A stretch of DNA of 64,000 nucleotides from an uncultured Dorea sp. (lineage in GTDB: Bacteria > Bacillota > Clostridia > Lachnospirales > Lachnospiraceae). Shown one piece after another: positions 35,339-43,796 of the stretch; position 1 is the first letter of the stretch, and each line of letters starts with the position of its first letter. Position numbers and translations under genes: made by a program. The notes beneath the pieces are model-generated. The model was not told the origin of the DNA. It searched no databases and worked only from the letters and a program-made list of their open reading frames with translations. The stretch lies in the NCBI GenBank assembly GCA_948602995.1, contig CAPEBR010000010.1, positions 57,718 through 121,717 of the forward strand, written 5' to 3'.

Positions 35339-35607
35339 ATTGCCTGCATTGGATGTGGTGAACCCATGCCCTTTGAGGAGGGTTATACTTTTATTTCCCG
35401 CCGTATTCAAGAGGAAAGACTCCTCCACAAGATTTTGAATTCCTTAAAATTCCTGTTACATCTAATTATCACGATATACTTACCATTACATACGGGAACT
35501 ATATGAAACCAGTACATGCTGATTCATTGCATGGTTCTACTCTTTTTGTACCGGAGCAGCCATATATTGAATTTATAAACAACACAGAAATGCTATATAA
35601 AATTTAA
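35339..35607 (+). pseudogene. C-terminal remnant of a LicD-family gene
   Basis: One frame reads FEFLKIPVTSNYHDILTITY, GNYMKP, matching the conserved LicD C-terminus in which a folded segment ends in YGDYM (compare the intact gene at 37344, VLTNLYGDYNK). The upstream part is frame-broken and the N-terminal DDDID site is gone. It occupies most of the 348-base gap. Confidence 0.6.
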
Positions 35608-35650
35608 AGGAATATAACAATTTAAAAATAAGCATCTTAGGAAGGAATTT

Positions 35651-37108
35651 ATGCAAAAAATTACTATTCGTAAAAATTTTATTTATAGTACACTATATCA
35701 AGCGCTATTGATGATTACACCATTATTGACAGCTCCATACATTTCAAGGGTATTAGGTGCCAGAACTATAGGGATTTATAGCTATACAAATTCACTTGCT
35801 ACATATTTCACAATGGTTGCGGCACTAGGTGTTTTATCCTACGGAAATAGAGAAATTTCCAGATATCGTGATAATAAAGAAACAATAAGCCGGTTATTTT
35901 GGGAAATAGAAGCACTTGTTATTATTACAACAACGGCAACACTTTTTTTATGGTTTATAATTATAATATTTTATCAGCAATATAGAATATATCTTTTACT
36001 TCTGTCAATGCAAATAGTAGGAGTAATATTTGATATATCATGGTTTTTTGGCGGCTTAGAGCTTTATGGATATATTGTCAAAAAAAATGCCGTCTGTAAA
36101 ATTGCCGGAATTATCTTATTATTTGTACTTGTAAAGGATGCGGATGATTTATGGTTATATATCTTGATCACTGTTGGTTCAGCAGTAATTGGAAACATTT
36201 CTATGTGGTTATATTTACCTAAATTAATTGATAAGATTGGGTATAAATCATTAAAAATCAAACGACATTTCAAACAGACAATAATTTACTTTATTCCAAC
36301 TATAGCCACCTCTATTTATACTGTTTTAGATAAAACATTAATTGGTATTATTACACAAAATGAATATGAAAATGGATATTATGAACAGGCAACCAAAATA
36401 ATCAATATGGCTAAAATGCTTACATTTACTGCTTTAAATACTGTAATGGGATCAAGAATATCCTATCTCTTCGCTCAAAACAAGTTTGAGCAAATCCATA
36501 GCAAAATTGAAAAATCTCTAGATTATATTTTGCTTGTAGGATTAGGTATTTCATTTGGAATTATCGGTATTACAAATAGGTTTGTTCCCTGGTTTTTTGG
36601 AGACGGTTATGATAATGTTATATACCTATTATATCTGTTAAGTCCAATAATTGTAATTATTGGCATTAGTAATTGTGCAGGAAGTTTATATTATACGCCA
36701 GCTGGATTACGTGCAAAAAGTACAATATTTATAATTATAGGAACTTGTTCTAACTTATTATTAAATATTTTATTAATCCCCAAATATGGGAGCTATGGGG
36801 CGGTAATATCGTCTCTTTTTGCAGAAACTATTATAACAGTTTTATATGTGCATTTTTCAAAGGGATATTTCTCCTTTTTCATGATCATAAAGATGTCTTG
36901 GAAAAGACTCATTTCAGGAATGACCATGTTGATTGTAATTTTACAAATGGGCAGTAAAATAAATAGCTCAATAATTCTTACAGGATTTCAGGTGGTAACT
37001 GGCAGTGTCGTATATCTTTTCTTTCTTATTGTTCTGAAGGATAAATTTATGGTAACTATACTTATGGAACTTCGAAAGAAGCTAGGCATAGCATTAAAGA
37101 AAAAGTAG
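35651..37108 (+). CDS. Wzx-type flippase of cluster 2
   Basis: 485-residue MATE-like flippase of full family length, with about 12-14 hydrophobic segments. The N-terminus (NFIYSTLYQALLMITPLLTA, PYISRVLG) is typical of Gram-positive capsule flippases. AGGAAGG precedes the ATG. It differs strongly from the cluster 1 flippase and more closely resembles the cluster 3 one, consistent with a different exported repeat unit. Confidence 0.92.
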   Translation: MQKITIRKNFIYSTLYQALLMITPLLTAPYISRVLGARTIGIYSYTNSLATYFTMVAALGVLSYGNREISRYRDNKETISRLFWEIEALVIITTTATLFLWFIIIIFYQQYRIYLLLLSMQIVGVIFDISWFFGGLELYGYIVKKNAVCKIAGIILLFVLVKDADDLWLYILITVGSAVIGNISMWLYLPKLIDKIGYKSLKIKRHFKQTIIYFIPTIATSIYTVLDKTLIGIITQNEYENGYYEQATKIINMAKMLTFTALNTVMGSRISYLFAQNKFEQIHSKIEKSLDYILLVGLGISFGIIGITNRFVPWFFGDGYDNVIYLLYLLSPIIVIIGISNCAGSLYYTPAGLRAKSTIFIIIGTCSNLLLNILLIPKYGSYGAVISSLFAETIITVLYVHFSKGYFSFFMIIKMSWKRLISGMTMLIVILQMGSKINSSIILTGFQVVTGSVVYLFFLIVLKDKFMVTILMELRKKLGIALKKK

Positions 37109-37153
37109 AGATTTTTAATTCTTAAACAAAAAATAATAACGGAGGAATCATCT

Positions 37154-37303
37154 GTGAAAGCACTAATCTTAAATTCCGGACTGGGAACCCATATGGGCAT
37201 CTTAACATCCGGGCATCCCAAATGCATGACAGAAATATCAAGCAAAGAGACCATCCTAAGCCGGCAGCTAAAATTAATCCTTTATAGAGATATTATAAAT
37301 TAG
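37154..37303 (+). pseudogene. 5' fragment of the PEP mutase fusion gene
   Basis: From a GTG this reads KALILNSGLGTHMG, then HPKCMTEIS and ETILSRQLKLI, and stops after 49 codons. It matches the first about 43 codons of the gene at 2773, down to the GGAG before the start, with a few substitutions (R to H in the GTRMG loop, a residue used for nucleotide binding). Beyond LKLI the sequence is unrelated. A LicD gene follows 40 bases later. Confidence 0.85.
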
Positions 37304-37343
37304 AAAAGATAGATCAGAAAGATGCTAAGGAGGAAACATTATC

Positions 37344-38285
37344 ATGAATCTGCCTATAAAAATCAATCTTCCTAATGGATTTCTTGACACGGAGGAAAGA
37401 TGCGGCTATACAGTCAGACACGAAATAAAGGCTGCCTGGGCAGTTGAGTTGGATTTATTAGTTGAACTTGATAGAGTTTGTAAGAAATATGAAATTAAGT
37501 ATTTTGCTGATGGTGGAACAATTCTTGGTGCAGTCAGACATAAAGGTTTTATACCTTGGGATGATGATATTGATATTGCAATGGATAGAAATGAGTACAT
37601 TAAATTATGTAAACATCAAGATGAATTTAAGGCTCCTTATTTTTTTCAAACAAATTATACTGATCCATGCAGCTTGCGTGGACATGCGCAGCTAAGGAAT
37701 AGTTTAACTACGGGTGCCTTAAAAAGTGAAGCTAGTAGTGTTCCTTTCAACCAAGGAATTTTTATTGATATTTTTCCACTGGATCGAGTGCCAAATGATG
37801 AATTGAAGTTTCAAAAACAAAAAAACACATTATCCAAATTAAAGAATGCCGCAGATATTATTGGAAGGGGTAAATATGACCATAATTTTAACACAACGGT
37901 ATCATCTTGTGTAAAAAAATTGATATCATTAGGCTTTACTCCTTTTGGAATGTCAAAGTATATTTCGGGCTATTTTTTTGACAAATTTGATAAAGAATGT
38001 CAAATCTATAACAAGGATGATACGAAACTGATTTCATTACTAAGCTTTCGATGTACATGGAAGAGATTGTTACGTGATAGAGCTGCATATGATAATTATT
38101 TAATGATGCCCTTCGAATTCCTGGATATTCCAGTTCCGATCGGATATGCAGATGTACTTACCAATCTATATGGAGACTATAACAAAATAGTAATGGGTAA
38201 TAGCGCACATGGAGCCATAATATTTGATCCATATACACCATATAACAAATATCTCAAAGAACATTATGGAAATAAATACTATTAA
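37344..38285 (+). CDS. LicD-family phosphotransferase
   Basis: 313-residue nucleotidyltransferase-fold enzyme of the LicD family, which transfers phospho-alcohols such as phosphocholine from CDP-linked donors to glycans. The signature YFADGGTILGAVRHKGFIPW followed by DDDIDIAMDR is complete; VPIGYADVLTNLYGDY near residue 270 is the conserved end. AGGAGG precedes the ATG. The next gene is an IspD-like/kinase fusion that could make the CDP-linked donor, so the two plausibly form a decoration pathway. Confidence 0.9.
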   Translation: MNLPIKINLPNGFLDTEERCGYTVRHEIKAAWAVELDLLVELDRVCKKYEIKYFADGGTILGAVRHKGFIPWDDDIDIAMDRNEYIKLCKHQDEFKAPYFFQTNYTDPCSLRGHAQLRNSLTTGALKSEASSVPFNQGIFIDIFPLDRVPNDELKFQKQKNTLSKLKNAADIIGRGKYDHNFNTTVSSCVKKLISLGFTPFGMSKYISGYFFDKFDKECQIYNKDDTKLISLLSFRCTWKRLLRDRAAYDNYLMMPFEFLDIPVPIGYADVLTNLYGDYNKIVMGNSAHGAIIFDPYTPYNKYLKEHYGNKYY

Positions 38286-38319
38286 AATTCAAATGATATA
38301 AAAAAAGGGGTTCATATAG

Positions 38320-39936
38320 ATGAATAGATATGCAAAGAATATAATTTTGGTTATGTCAGGAGGTACAGGCTCTCGGTTCGGAGCTGATTGTCCGAAACAA
38401 TACTGCCTTATGGATGGAAGAATGATAATTGATTATGTAATGGATGCATGCAGAAAATCAAGAGATGTGGATGAAATTGTCATTGTTGCTTCTGAGCAAT
38501 ATGTAGATTTCTGTCAAGAAAGATATGGAGTTCCTACTGTACAAGGCGGAACAAGCCGACCTGATTCTGTTGCAAATGGCATTCAATTTGTTCATGATAA
38601 TTACGATTGTGAAAAGCTTATTATAACTAATGCGGTCTGTCCGCTTGCAACTAGTGAGCAATATGATAAATACTTTCGCTTAATAGGCAAAAATGATTTT
38701 GTTCTTACAACATGGAAACTCGCCCCTGCGCTTCACCGTTTTGATGGGATCAGAGTAGACAGGGATGATTTTTTTAATGTAATGGAACCTGATGCCTACA
38801 ATTTTAAAATGTTATATACTAATTTTAATTTTCTGAATAAGGAAAAATATATTTTTCATAATATGCCAGCTGATTGCAAAGCATTTTACTGTTTTGACTA
38901 TCCTTATACCATGAAACTAACTCATCCCCATGATTTGAAACTATTAAAAACTCTATACAATGATGCTGTAATAAATCCTGATAAAAACAAAACTCTTCAG
39001 ACCGTCAACAAATATGTTTCGGCATCTTATGGAATAGACACAGAACTTTGGATTGAAAATGTACAGTCTTATATAAAGGAATTGTCTCAAAAATATAGTG
39101 TTATTACACATTCAGTAAATAACCAAACAGAAGCTAATATAGTGTATGAAGCTCACTCAACTAAGTACGGGGATATCATTATAAAATTTACACCAAATAA
39201 ATTTTTCTTTCGAAAAGAATTGCTTTATTATAAGTATTATAACCACGGTACAATGGCAGAGATGTTAGGATATGACGCAGATTACAATGCAATCATAATA
39301 AAAACAATTAAGCCAGGAATACAAATTAGGTTTAACTATAATAATGAAAAGCTATCCGAATTTTATAATAAGATAGACAGTAACCTCATCCCTATTGAAT
39401 ATATTTCGGAAAGAGATGAAATACCTACAGTGATGCAGGAATTTAAAGAATATGTTTCTCATGCCGGGAAATACACATACGAGTATGGATTCAGAAAGTC
39501 TATGGAACAAAAGGCATATGCTATTTGGGATAAGTATTTCGAGACTTCCCCCCAATATTTTTTACACAGAGATTTACATAAAAGAAATCTTTTGAAGAAT
39601 CGTGACCATATTACTGCTATTGATCCTAGAGGTGCCGCCGGGCCAAGAGCATTTGAATATGTAATACAATTTATTATAGAATTAAGAGAAGACATACGCT
39701 TTTTCAACTATGACAAATATAACGAGATGCTAGATTTCTTTTCTCAATATGTCGGAAAAAAAGAGCTTAAGGCTGCCCTCTTTATTTTTTGGATATATAA
39801 AATGAATGACTATACATTTCAAAAGTATGATAATAATGTATTGGCCAATTGGTGTAAAGAATGTATTTTAAAACTATTTTTTACAGGTATAGAAAATTTT
39901 ATGGACGATGATGTAATGCCGATAATAGGTGATTAA
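38320..39936 (+). CDS. IspD-like cytidylyltransferase fused to a choline-kinase-like domain
   Basis: 538 residues in two domains. Residues 1-225 are IspD/TarI-like (VMSGGTGSRFG; PKQYCLMDGR; GGTSRPDSVANGI), making a CDP-alcohol. Residues 270-520 are an aminoglycoside/choline-kinase fold with LHRDLHKRNLL near residue 415 and the metal site AIDPRGAAG about 15 residues later. A kinase plus cytidylyltransferase in one chain mirrors the LicA plus LicC pair. The substrate could be choline, a polyol or another alcohol; it cannot be read. It lies between LicD and a HAD phosphatase. Confidence 0.85.
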   Translation: MNRYAKNIILVMSGGTGSRFGADCPKQYCLMDGRMIIDYVMDACRKSRDVDEIVIVASEQYVDFCQERYGVPTVQGGTSRPDSVANGIQFVHDNYDCEKLIITNAVCPLATSEQYDKYFRLIGKNDFVLTTWKLAPALHRFDGIRVDRDDFFNVMEPDAYNFKMLYTNFNFLNKEKYIFHNMPADCKAFYCFDYPYTMKLTHPHDLKLLKTLYNDAVINPDKNKTLQTVNKYVSASYGIDTELWIENVQSYIKELSQKYSVITHSVNNQTEANIVYEAHSTKYGDIIIKFTPNKFFFRKELLYYKYYNHGTMAEMLGYDADYNAIIIKTIKPGIQIRFNYNNEKLSEFYNKIDSNLIPIEYISERDEIPTVMQEFKEYVSHAGKYTYEYGFRKSMEQKAYAIWDKYFETSPQYFLHRDLHKRNLLKNRDHITAIDPRGAAGPRAFEYVIQFIIELREDIRFFNYDKYNEMLDFFSQYVGKKELKAALFIFWIYKMNDYTFQKYDNNVLANWCKECILKLFFTGIENFMDDDVMPIIGD

Positions 39937-39938
39937 TT

Positions 39939-40625
39939 ATGAAAAAATATAAAGTTATAGTATTTGACATGGATGGAACATTATATGATTTGGAAGATGT
40001 TATATCGATGAATTATCAGATGCAATGCGACTTTCTAGTTATCAAGCAAAAAATTTCCCAAAAAGGAGCTGCTTCTTTACTTAATTCTAATGGCATCTAT
40101 CCTGAGATAAGGGAGGATTCGAAATCATGCACCGAGTTTTTTGAACAACTTGGTTATGATAAGGCAGAATGGAATAGCTTCAGAGAAGAACATTTTGACG
40201 AAAATTTTATTTCAAGAGAGAAATTCGCTGTAAATTCTGTACTGGAAGAGTTCACAAAAAATTATATTTTGATATTGCTTACAAGTAATTCCAAAAAAAA
40301 TGTTTATAAAATTTTAGCGCATCTTGATATTAGTGTTACAAACTTCAGGGAAATTATTTGCAGTGATTCAAATAAAATTGATATGGAGTTTAACAAAAAA
40401 AAGGCGTTTCAATATATTCTTGATAACTACAAAGTCCAGCCCAACGAAATACTATCAATAGGTGATCGATTCATGACAGATATTCAACCATTGCTGATGA
40501 TTGGTGGGAGCGGAATTCTGATTAAAAAACCTGGATCTTTGACAAAATTACATAATGACCTATTGCATAACTGCTTGAACTCTTGCCAATATTATAAGTT
40601 CTTTGAAACGCAGAAAAAATCTTAA
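39939..40625 (+). CDS. HAD-superfamily hydrolase
   Basis: 228-residue HAD with motif I FDMDGTLYD, motif II LLTSNSK near residue 108 and motif IV IGDRFMTD near residue 173. Probably a phosphatase on a sugar- or polyol-phosphate of the cluster 2 decoration pathway. AGGTGA precedes the start, which is 3 bases after the IspD-kinase stop. Its last codons run into an A6 tract, where a one-base slip would fuse it in frame to the following epimerase. Confidence 0.82.
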   Translation: MKKYKVIVFDMDGTLYDLEDVISMNYQMQCDFLVIKQKISQKGAASLLNSNGIYPEIREDSKSCTEFFEQLGYDKAEWNSFREEHFDENFISREKFAVNSVLEEFTKNYILILLTSNSKKNVYKILAHLDISVTNFREIICSDSNKIDMEFNKKKAFQYILDNYKVQPNEILSIGDRFMTDIQPLLMIGGSGILIKKPGSLTKLHNDLLHNCLNSCQYYKFFETQKKS

Positions 40626-41743
40626 TATTAGGAGGTACAGGCACTATAGGACTGCCCATAACAAGGAGACTCTCAGAAACTCCAAATTATGACGTATACA
40701 TATTGTGCAGAAGAAAAAAAGAAATTGAGAATGTTCAAATAATTGTCGGAGAATATTCTGACAGCGGTACACAAAATATATTGTTCAGCCAAAAGTGGGA
40801 TTGTATTATAGACTTGCTTTGGCATAATGAAAAGAAGTTTCATAATACTTATGAAAAGTTAGTAAATCAGACAAATCATTACATCAGCTTTTCAACGGCT
40901 GCAGTTTATGCTGATAACAAGAATCCTATAAAGGAGGATTTATTAAGGTTTTGGGATGAAACCAAAAGCGAAGAAGAATATTATCATTTGCAGAAAGCCC
41001 GTATGGAAAACATCATTTTTAATTCCAATTATACGCATTGGACAATAGTTAGACCTCATGTCACATTTAATGTAAACCGAATACCTTTAGATACATGGGA
41101 ACAGGACGTTTGGCTGTATAGATTTATACAAGGAAAGTATATTGTATTATCTAACATGATGCTTGAAAAAATGACTAGTTTTACCTACGGGGATAATGTG
41201 GCAAGATTACTAGAATGCATCGTTGCAAGTGGTTCTGATTCCTTCCGCCAAGTTTATAATGTGTGTTCAGATGATAAACTGCGGTGGGGGGAGGTGGTTG
41301 ATCTTATTTCAGCATCGATAAAAAAAATAACTGGGAAACAGCTAAAATTGAAGATATTAGATGAAAAATCTAAATATGGAAAATTAGAGGAAATGTTACC
41401 GCATAAAGCAGACCGACTGAAATATGATAGGTTTTTGGACAGGGTATTAGATAATAGCAAAGTAAAAAATTTATATGGAGACTGTGGCTTTACAATTCTT
41501 TCTGATGATATCTATAATTGCTTGAATAAAAGAATAAATGAATTCAATGATCGAATTCAATACGGAGATGTTTTATCTATTGCCTATATGGATTATGTTT
41601 GTAATGAGCGCACTGCATTAAAGGACATAGCGGGAAAGAAGAACAAGCTAAAATATTTATTTTTGCGATATTTTATTAATTACGGATTCGCACTTCATGT
41701 GCTAATGTTGATAAAAAAATTAAGAACAAGTTGTAGGTGGTAA
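40619..41743 (+). CDS. NAD-dependent nucleotide-sugar epimerase/dehydratase, no canonical start
   Basis: About 374 residues. The Rossmann motif ILILGGTGTIGLPITRRL lies at 40619-40670, upstream of the first usable start in this frame (TTG 40703), so the true protein must begin earlier. Only ATC, TTA or ATA codons are available after the upstream stop. A family member would normally begin MKKILILGGTGTIG; here the bases before KKIL read CAG within the HAD gene. Seven rather than six A at 40614-40619 would make a HAD-epimerase fusion. It may be a fused gene with an indel, a non-ATG start, or a lost start. Confidence 0.7.
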   Translation: MLILGGTGTIGLPITRRLSETPNYDVYILCRRKKEIENVQIIVGEYSDSGTQNILFSQKWDCIIDLLWHNEKKFHNTYEKLVNQTNHYISFSTAAVYADNKNPIKEDLLRFWDETKSEEEYYHLQKARMENIIFNSNYTHWTIVRPHVTFNVNRIPLDTWEQDVWLYRFIQGKYIVLSNMMLEKMTSFTYGDNVARLLECIVASGSDSFRQVYNVCSDDKLRWGEVVDLISASIKKITGKQLKLKILDEKSKYGKLEEMLPHKADRLKYDRFLDRVLDNSKVKNLYGDCGFTILSDDIYNCLNKRINEFNDRIQYGDVLSIAYMDYVCNERTALKDIAGKKNKLKYLFLRYFINYGFALHVLMLIKKLRTSCRW

Positions 41744-41914
41744 ATAAGGTGTAAACAAAATACCGCAAGGGGAAGAGTATAAAGTAAAACATACTACATA
41801 TCTAATTTTTACCGGAAGGAATTTTTCCCTATAGACAGAAAAATTTACATCCTCTGTCAGCGCAATGATCAGCACTTTAAAAAACTCCTCATTTGTTTTT
41901 CCCTTGTTTGCTTC

Positions 41915-42450
41915 CTAACTTGAGTCCACTTCTTCGTTACATTCCGGCTGTTCTAAATACCGGCTGTTAGGTATCTCTGTCAAAAGATACTTCAGATATT
42001 CAAATGCATTTAACTTATTGGCCCGGGCACTTTCCACCAGCGTATAGAGGATTGCGTTTGCCTTGGCTCCTTTGGGTGTATCTGCAAATAACCGGGCACG
42101 TCTTGCTGTAGCAAATGGTTTTATATTTGCCTCACATAAATTGTTTGAGATTGGCAGCCGTCCGTCTTCCATGAATTTCCCGGAAGTTCCTTCCCATTGT
42201 TATCCGGCGAGATGCCCTCTATATAATACATCCGGACATGAGCTCAGCAAAGTGCGCGGATCACATGCTCTGCCTTCTCATATCCTCCGTAGGTTGAAAA
42301 TGACAGTTCGGATTCTCTGCCCCTTCCGTACCGCACACGGTACACTCTGCTACCTGTTGGACGATCTGCTTCACGATCAGTTTTGCTAGTTCGAATTTTA
42401 CCTCCGTCCTGACAATACGCTTTCCCATGACTTTCAGCTCCCCGCCGCCA
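41915..42450 (-). pseudogene. IS66-family transposase (TnpC) remnant
   Basis: Minus-strand pieces of an IS66 TnpC. One matches the zinc-finger-like region (VMGKRIVRTEVKFELAKL; ECTVCGTEG, 42261-42450). The other matches the C-terminus (MEDGRLPISNNLCEANIKPF, then FADTPKGAKANAILY, 41915-42172). The catalytic centre between them is deleted and the TnpA/TnpB partners are absent. It marks the start of a 2-kb debris zone after cluster 2. Confidence 0.8.
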
Positions 42451-42470
42451 GCCATCTGCTTTTTGGTATA

Positions 42471-42707
42471 GATGTAAAAATTATTAGGCCAACAGTAATT
42501 CATGGACTATTTCAACGGTATGAAGAGACTCGCGTTGTAAATGAGTTGCTCCAATGCTTATTAGAAAACAAAAATTTCGTCATGCAATCTGACGGAATGA
42601 CTAAAAAATGCATGATGTATTCCTTGGATGCAATATCGGCAATATTTACTGTGATGAGACTGGTTCAGTTCTTTTGGGAAGGCCTGACATCACACAATGT
42701 AATATAA
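42471..42707 (+). pseudogene. Fragment of an NAD-dependent epimerase gene
   Basis: Reads IIRPTVIHGLFQRYEETRVV, ENKNFVMQSDGMTKKCMMY and DAISAIFTV, the middle of a nucleotide-sugar epimerase of the type at 52647, with no start and an early stop. A +1 frame beyond it continues to 42793. It is debris joined to the IS66 remnant. Confidence 0.65.
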
Positions 42708-42861
42708 AAAATAAGGATGTGAAACATCTCCCTTCCCTAAATTTTTCACTTGCAAATGGACAGGGAATCATTTATAATCAGTGTAGAAGGTAACGGAGAT
42801 ATTGGCTTGTCCCCACTACCCCAAACGGAAACTTATGTGAACTAAGTTTATAAGTTGCACA

Positions 42862-42898
42862 GGCTATCCCCTATTTGCAGTAGAGGATAGCCCTTTTT
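42862..42898 (+). terminator. Hairpin with T-tract downstream of the type I toxin gene
   Basis: GGCTATCC (42862-42869) pairs with GGATAGCC (42885-42892), followed on the plus strand by CTTTTTCT. The orientation suits a plus-strand RNA ending here, possibly opposing the minus-strand toxin transcript. Confidence 0.6.
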
Positions 42899-42902
42899 CT
42901 GT

Positions 42903-42986
42903 CTATTTCCGGCTGTTGTGGTTGTCTATGTATGTCAAGATGGTAAATACCACCAAAAGCAGCGTTAATATTTCTAACGTATCCAT
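42903..42986 (-). CDS. Holin-like type I toxin peptide
   Basis: A 27-residue hydrophobic peptide, MDTLEILTLLLVVFTILTY then IDNHNSRK: one membrane helix and a short polar tail, as in the putative holin-like toxins of Clostridia and Bacilli (TxpA-related). AAAGGGGG lies 5 bases before the ATG. An extended -10 (TGATACAAT, minus strand, 43056-43061 for TACAAT) lies about 70 bases upstream. The leader contains GGGGATAGCCCC, able to pair with the GGCTATCC hairpin beyond the stop, a folding typical of type I toxin mRNAs. The antisense RNA was not located. Confidence 0.75.
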   Translation of the reverse strand: MDTLEILTLLLVVFTILTYIDNHNSRK

Positions 42987-43055
42987 AAAACCCCCTTTCC
43001 GTTTCCGAAAAGAGCAACCGGGGCTATCCCCAAACGGTCTACACTGACTGGAAAT

Positions 43056-43061
43056 ATTGTA
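43056..43061 (-). promoter_or_regulatory. Extended -10 of the type I toxin gene
   Basis: On the minus strand TGATACAAT gives an extended -10 box; the -35 position (TAGCAA) is weak. It is placed 70-75 bases before the toxin start codon. Confidence 0.5.
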
Positions 43062-43104
43062 TCATATTTTGTCGGGGATTGCTATATATTTATCCCCTGT
43101 TACA

Positions 43105-43203
43105 GATATTGAACTAGTTGACATGACATCAAGATTCCGTACAGGATTTCCGGCGATGCAGAATGCCGCAAAAATGATTCTTACAAACCACCGGGCAAAA
43201 GAA
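43105..43203 (+). pseudogene. Internally deleted fragment of the PEP mutase gene
   Basis: Reads DIELVDMTSRFRT joined directly to GFPAMQNAAKMILTNHRAKE. The two halves match 4093-4131 and 4657-4719 of the gene at 2773. The join falls in CCGTACA, present at both 4125-4131 and 4656-4662, so a 531-bp (177-codon) deletion used this 7-bp homology. The flanks are unrelated. Confidence 0.85.
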
Positions 43204-43379
43204 TACTCGCCAAAGTACAAGGGTGGCTTTTGCTATGTAAGAAGGCTGCCTACAAAATGTAAACACGAATGTAAGCAATGCCAGAAGGAAAATGCCGAAA
43301 GCCAACAACTCCATAAGAGAAATAGGAATCTTGTGTTTATAGAGGAAACTTAAGAGAAATTCCAGGACTGCCGGAAAAC

Positions 43380-43578
43380 GCCGGGGGCTGGAGACAGCAC
43401 TTCCCAGGCCTTTATGAAGAAGGAAGTCGATGAGGGGGATTACAAGGTTTCCGTCACCTTCGCTCCGGATTATCTGAAGAGGAATACAGACTCCGTAAAG
43501 TGTGTGATGGAAAACGATGTATTCGGTTCATTTCCTGATGACTCCCTCCTGGATGATCTGGATGTGAGCGGCTCATGA
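43380..43578 (+). pseudogene. Unrecognised coding fragment
   Basis: An open stretch reading AFMKKEVDEGDYKVSVTFAP, then DYLKRNTDSVKCVMENDVFG and ending SLLDDLDVSGS, stop. It is acidic and more GC-rich than the neighbouring DNA, with no start or ribosome binding site of its own. I do not recognise it. The bases from 43204 to 43380 and from 43580 to 43796 hold no gene I can support. Confidence 0.3.
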
Positions 43579-43796
43579 AGAAAGGTTTTTGCTAGTGTTT
43601 GACACCGATAAGCCTAAGACAGAGAGCCTCAAAATTCATACACTAGTTCATATGGTTCCTTAAAGTGATACTTGTTCCTGGATTTCTCGCTTACATGCAA
43701 AAGTTACATTTTTCTCTTTGGCAAGAAGTTCATTGAATTTTTTCACCTGTACGGTTGCAATTCATCCGAGAAATACTGGAAGGCCGCCAACAGATG

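Noticed and set aside
40611..40625. Classic programmed -1 frameshift site between HAD and epimerase
   Set aside because: The A6 tract does not form a full X XXY YYZ heptamer in the zero frame and no clear stimulatory stem was seen; an indel or lost start is equally likely, so it is reported only as a possibility.
43057..43353. 98-codon open frame read as a new gene
   Set aside because: Its middle is the deleted PEP mutase scar and its ends are unrelated; the start codon lies within the toxin promoter region and no ribosome binding site is present.
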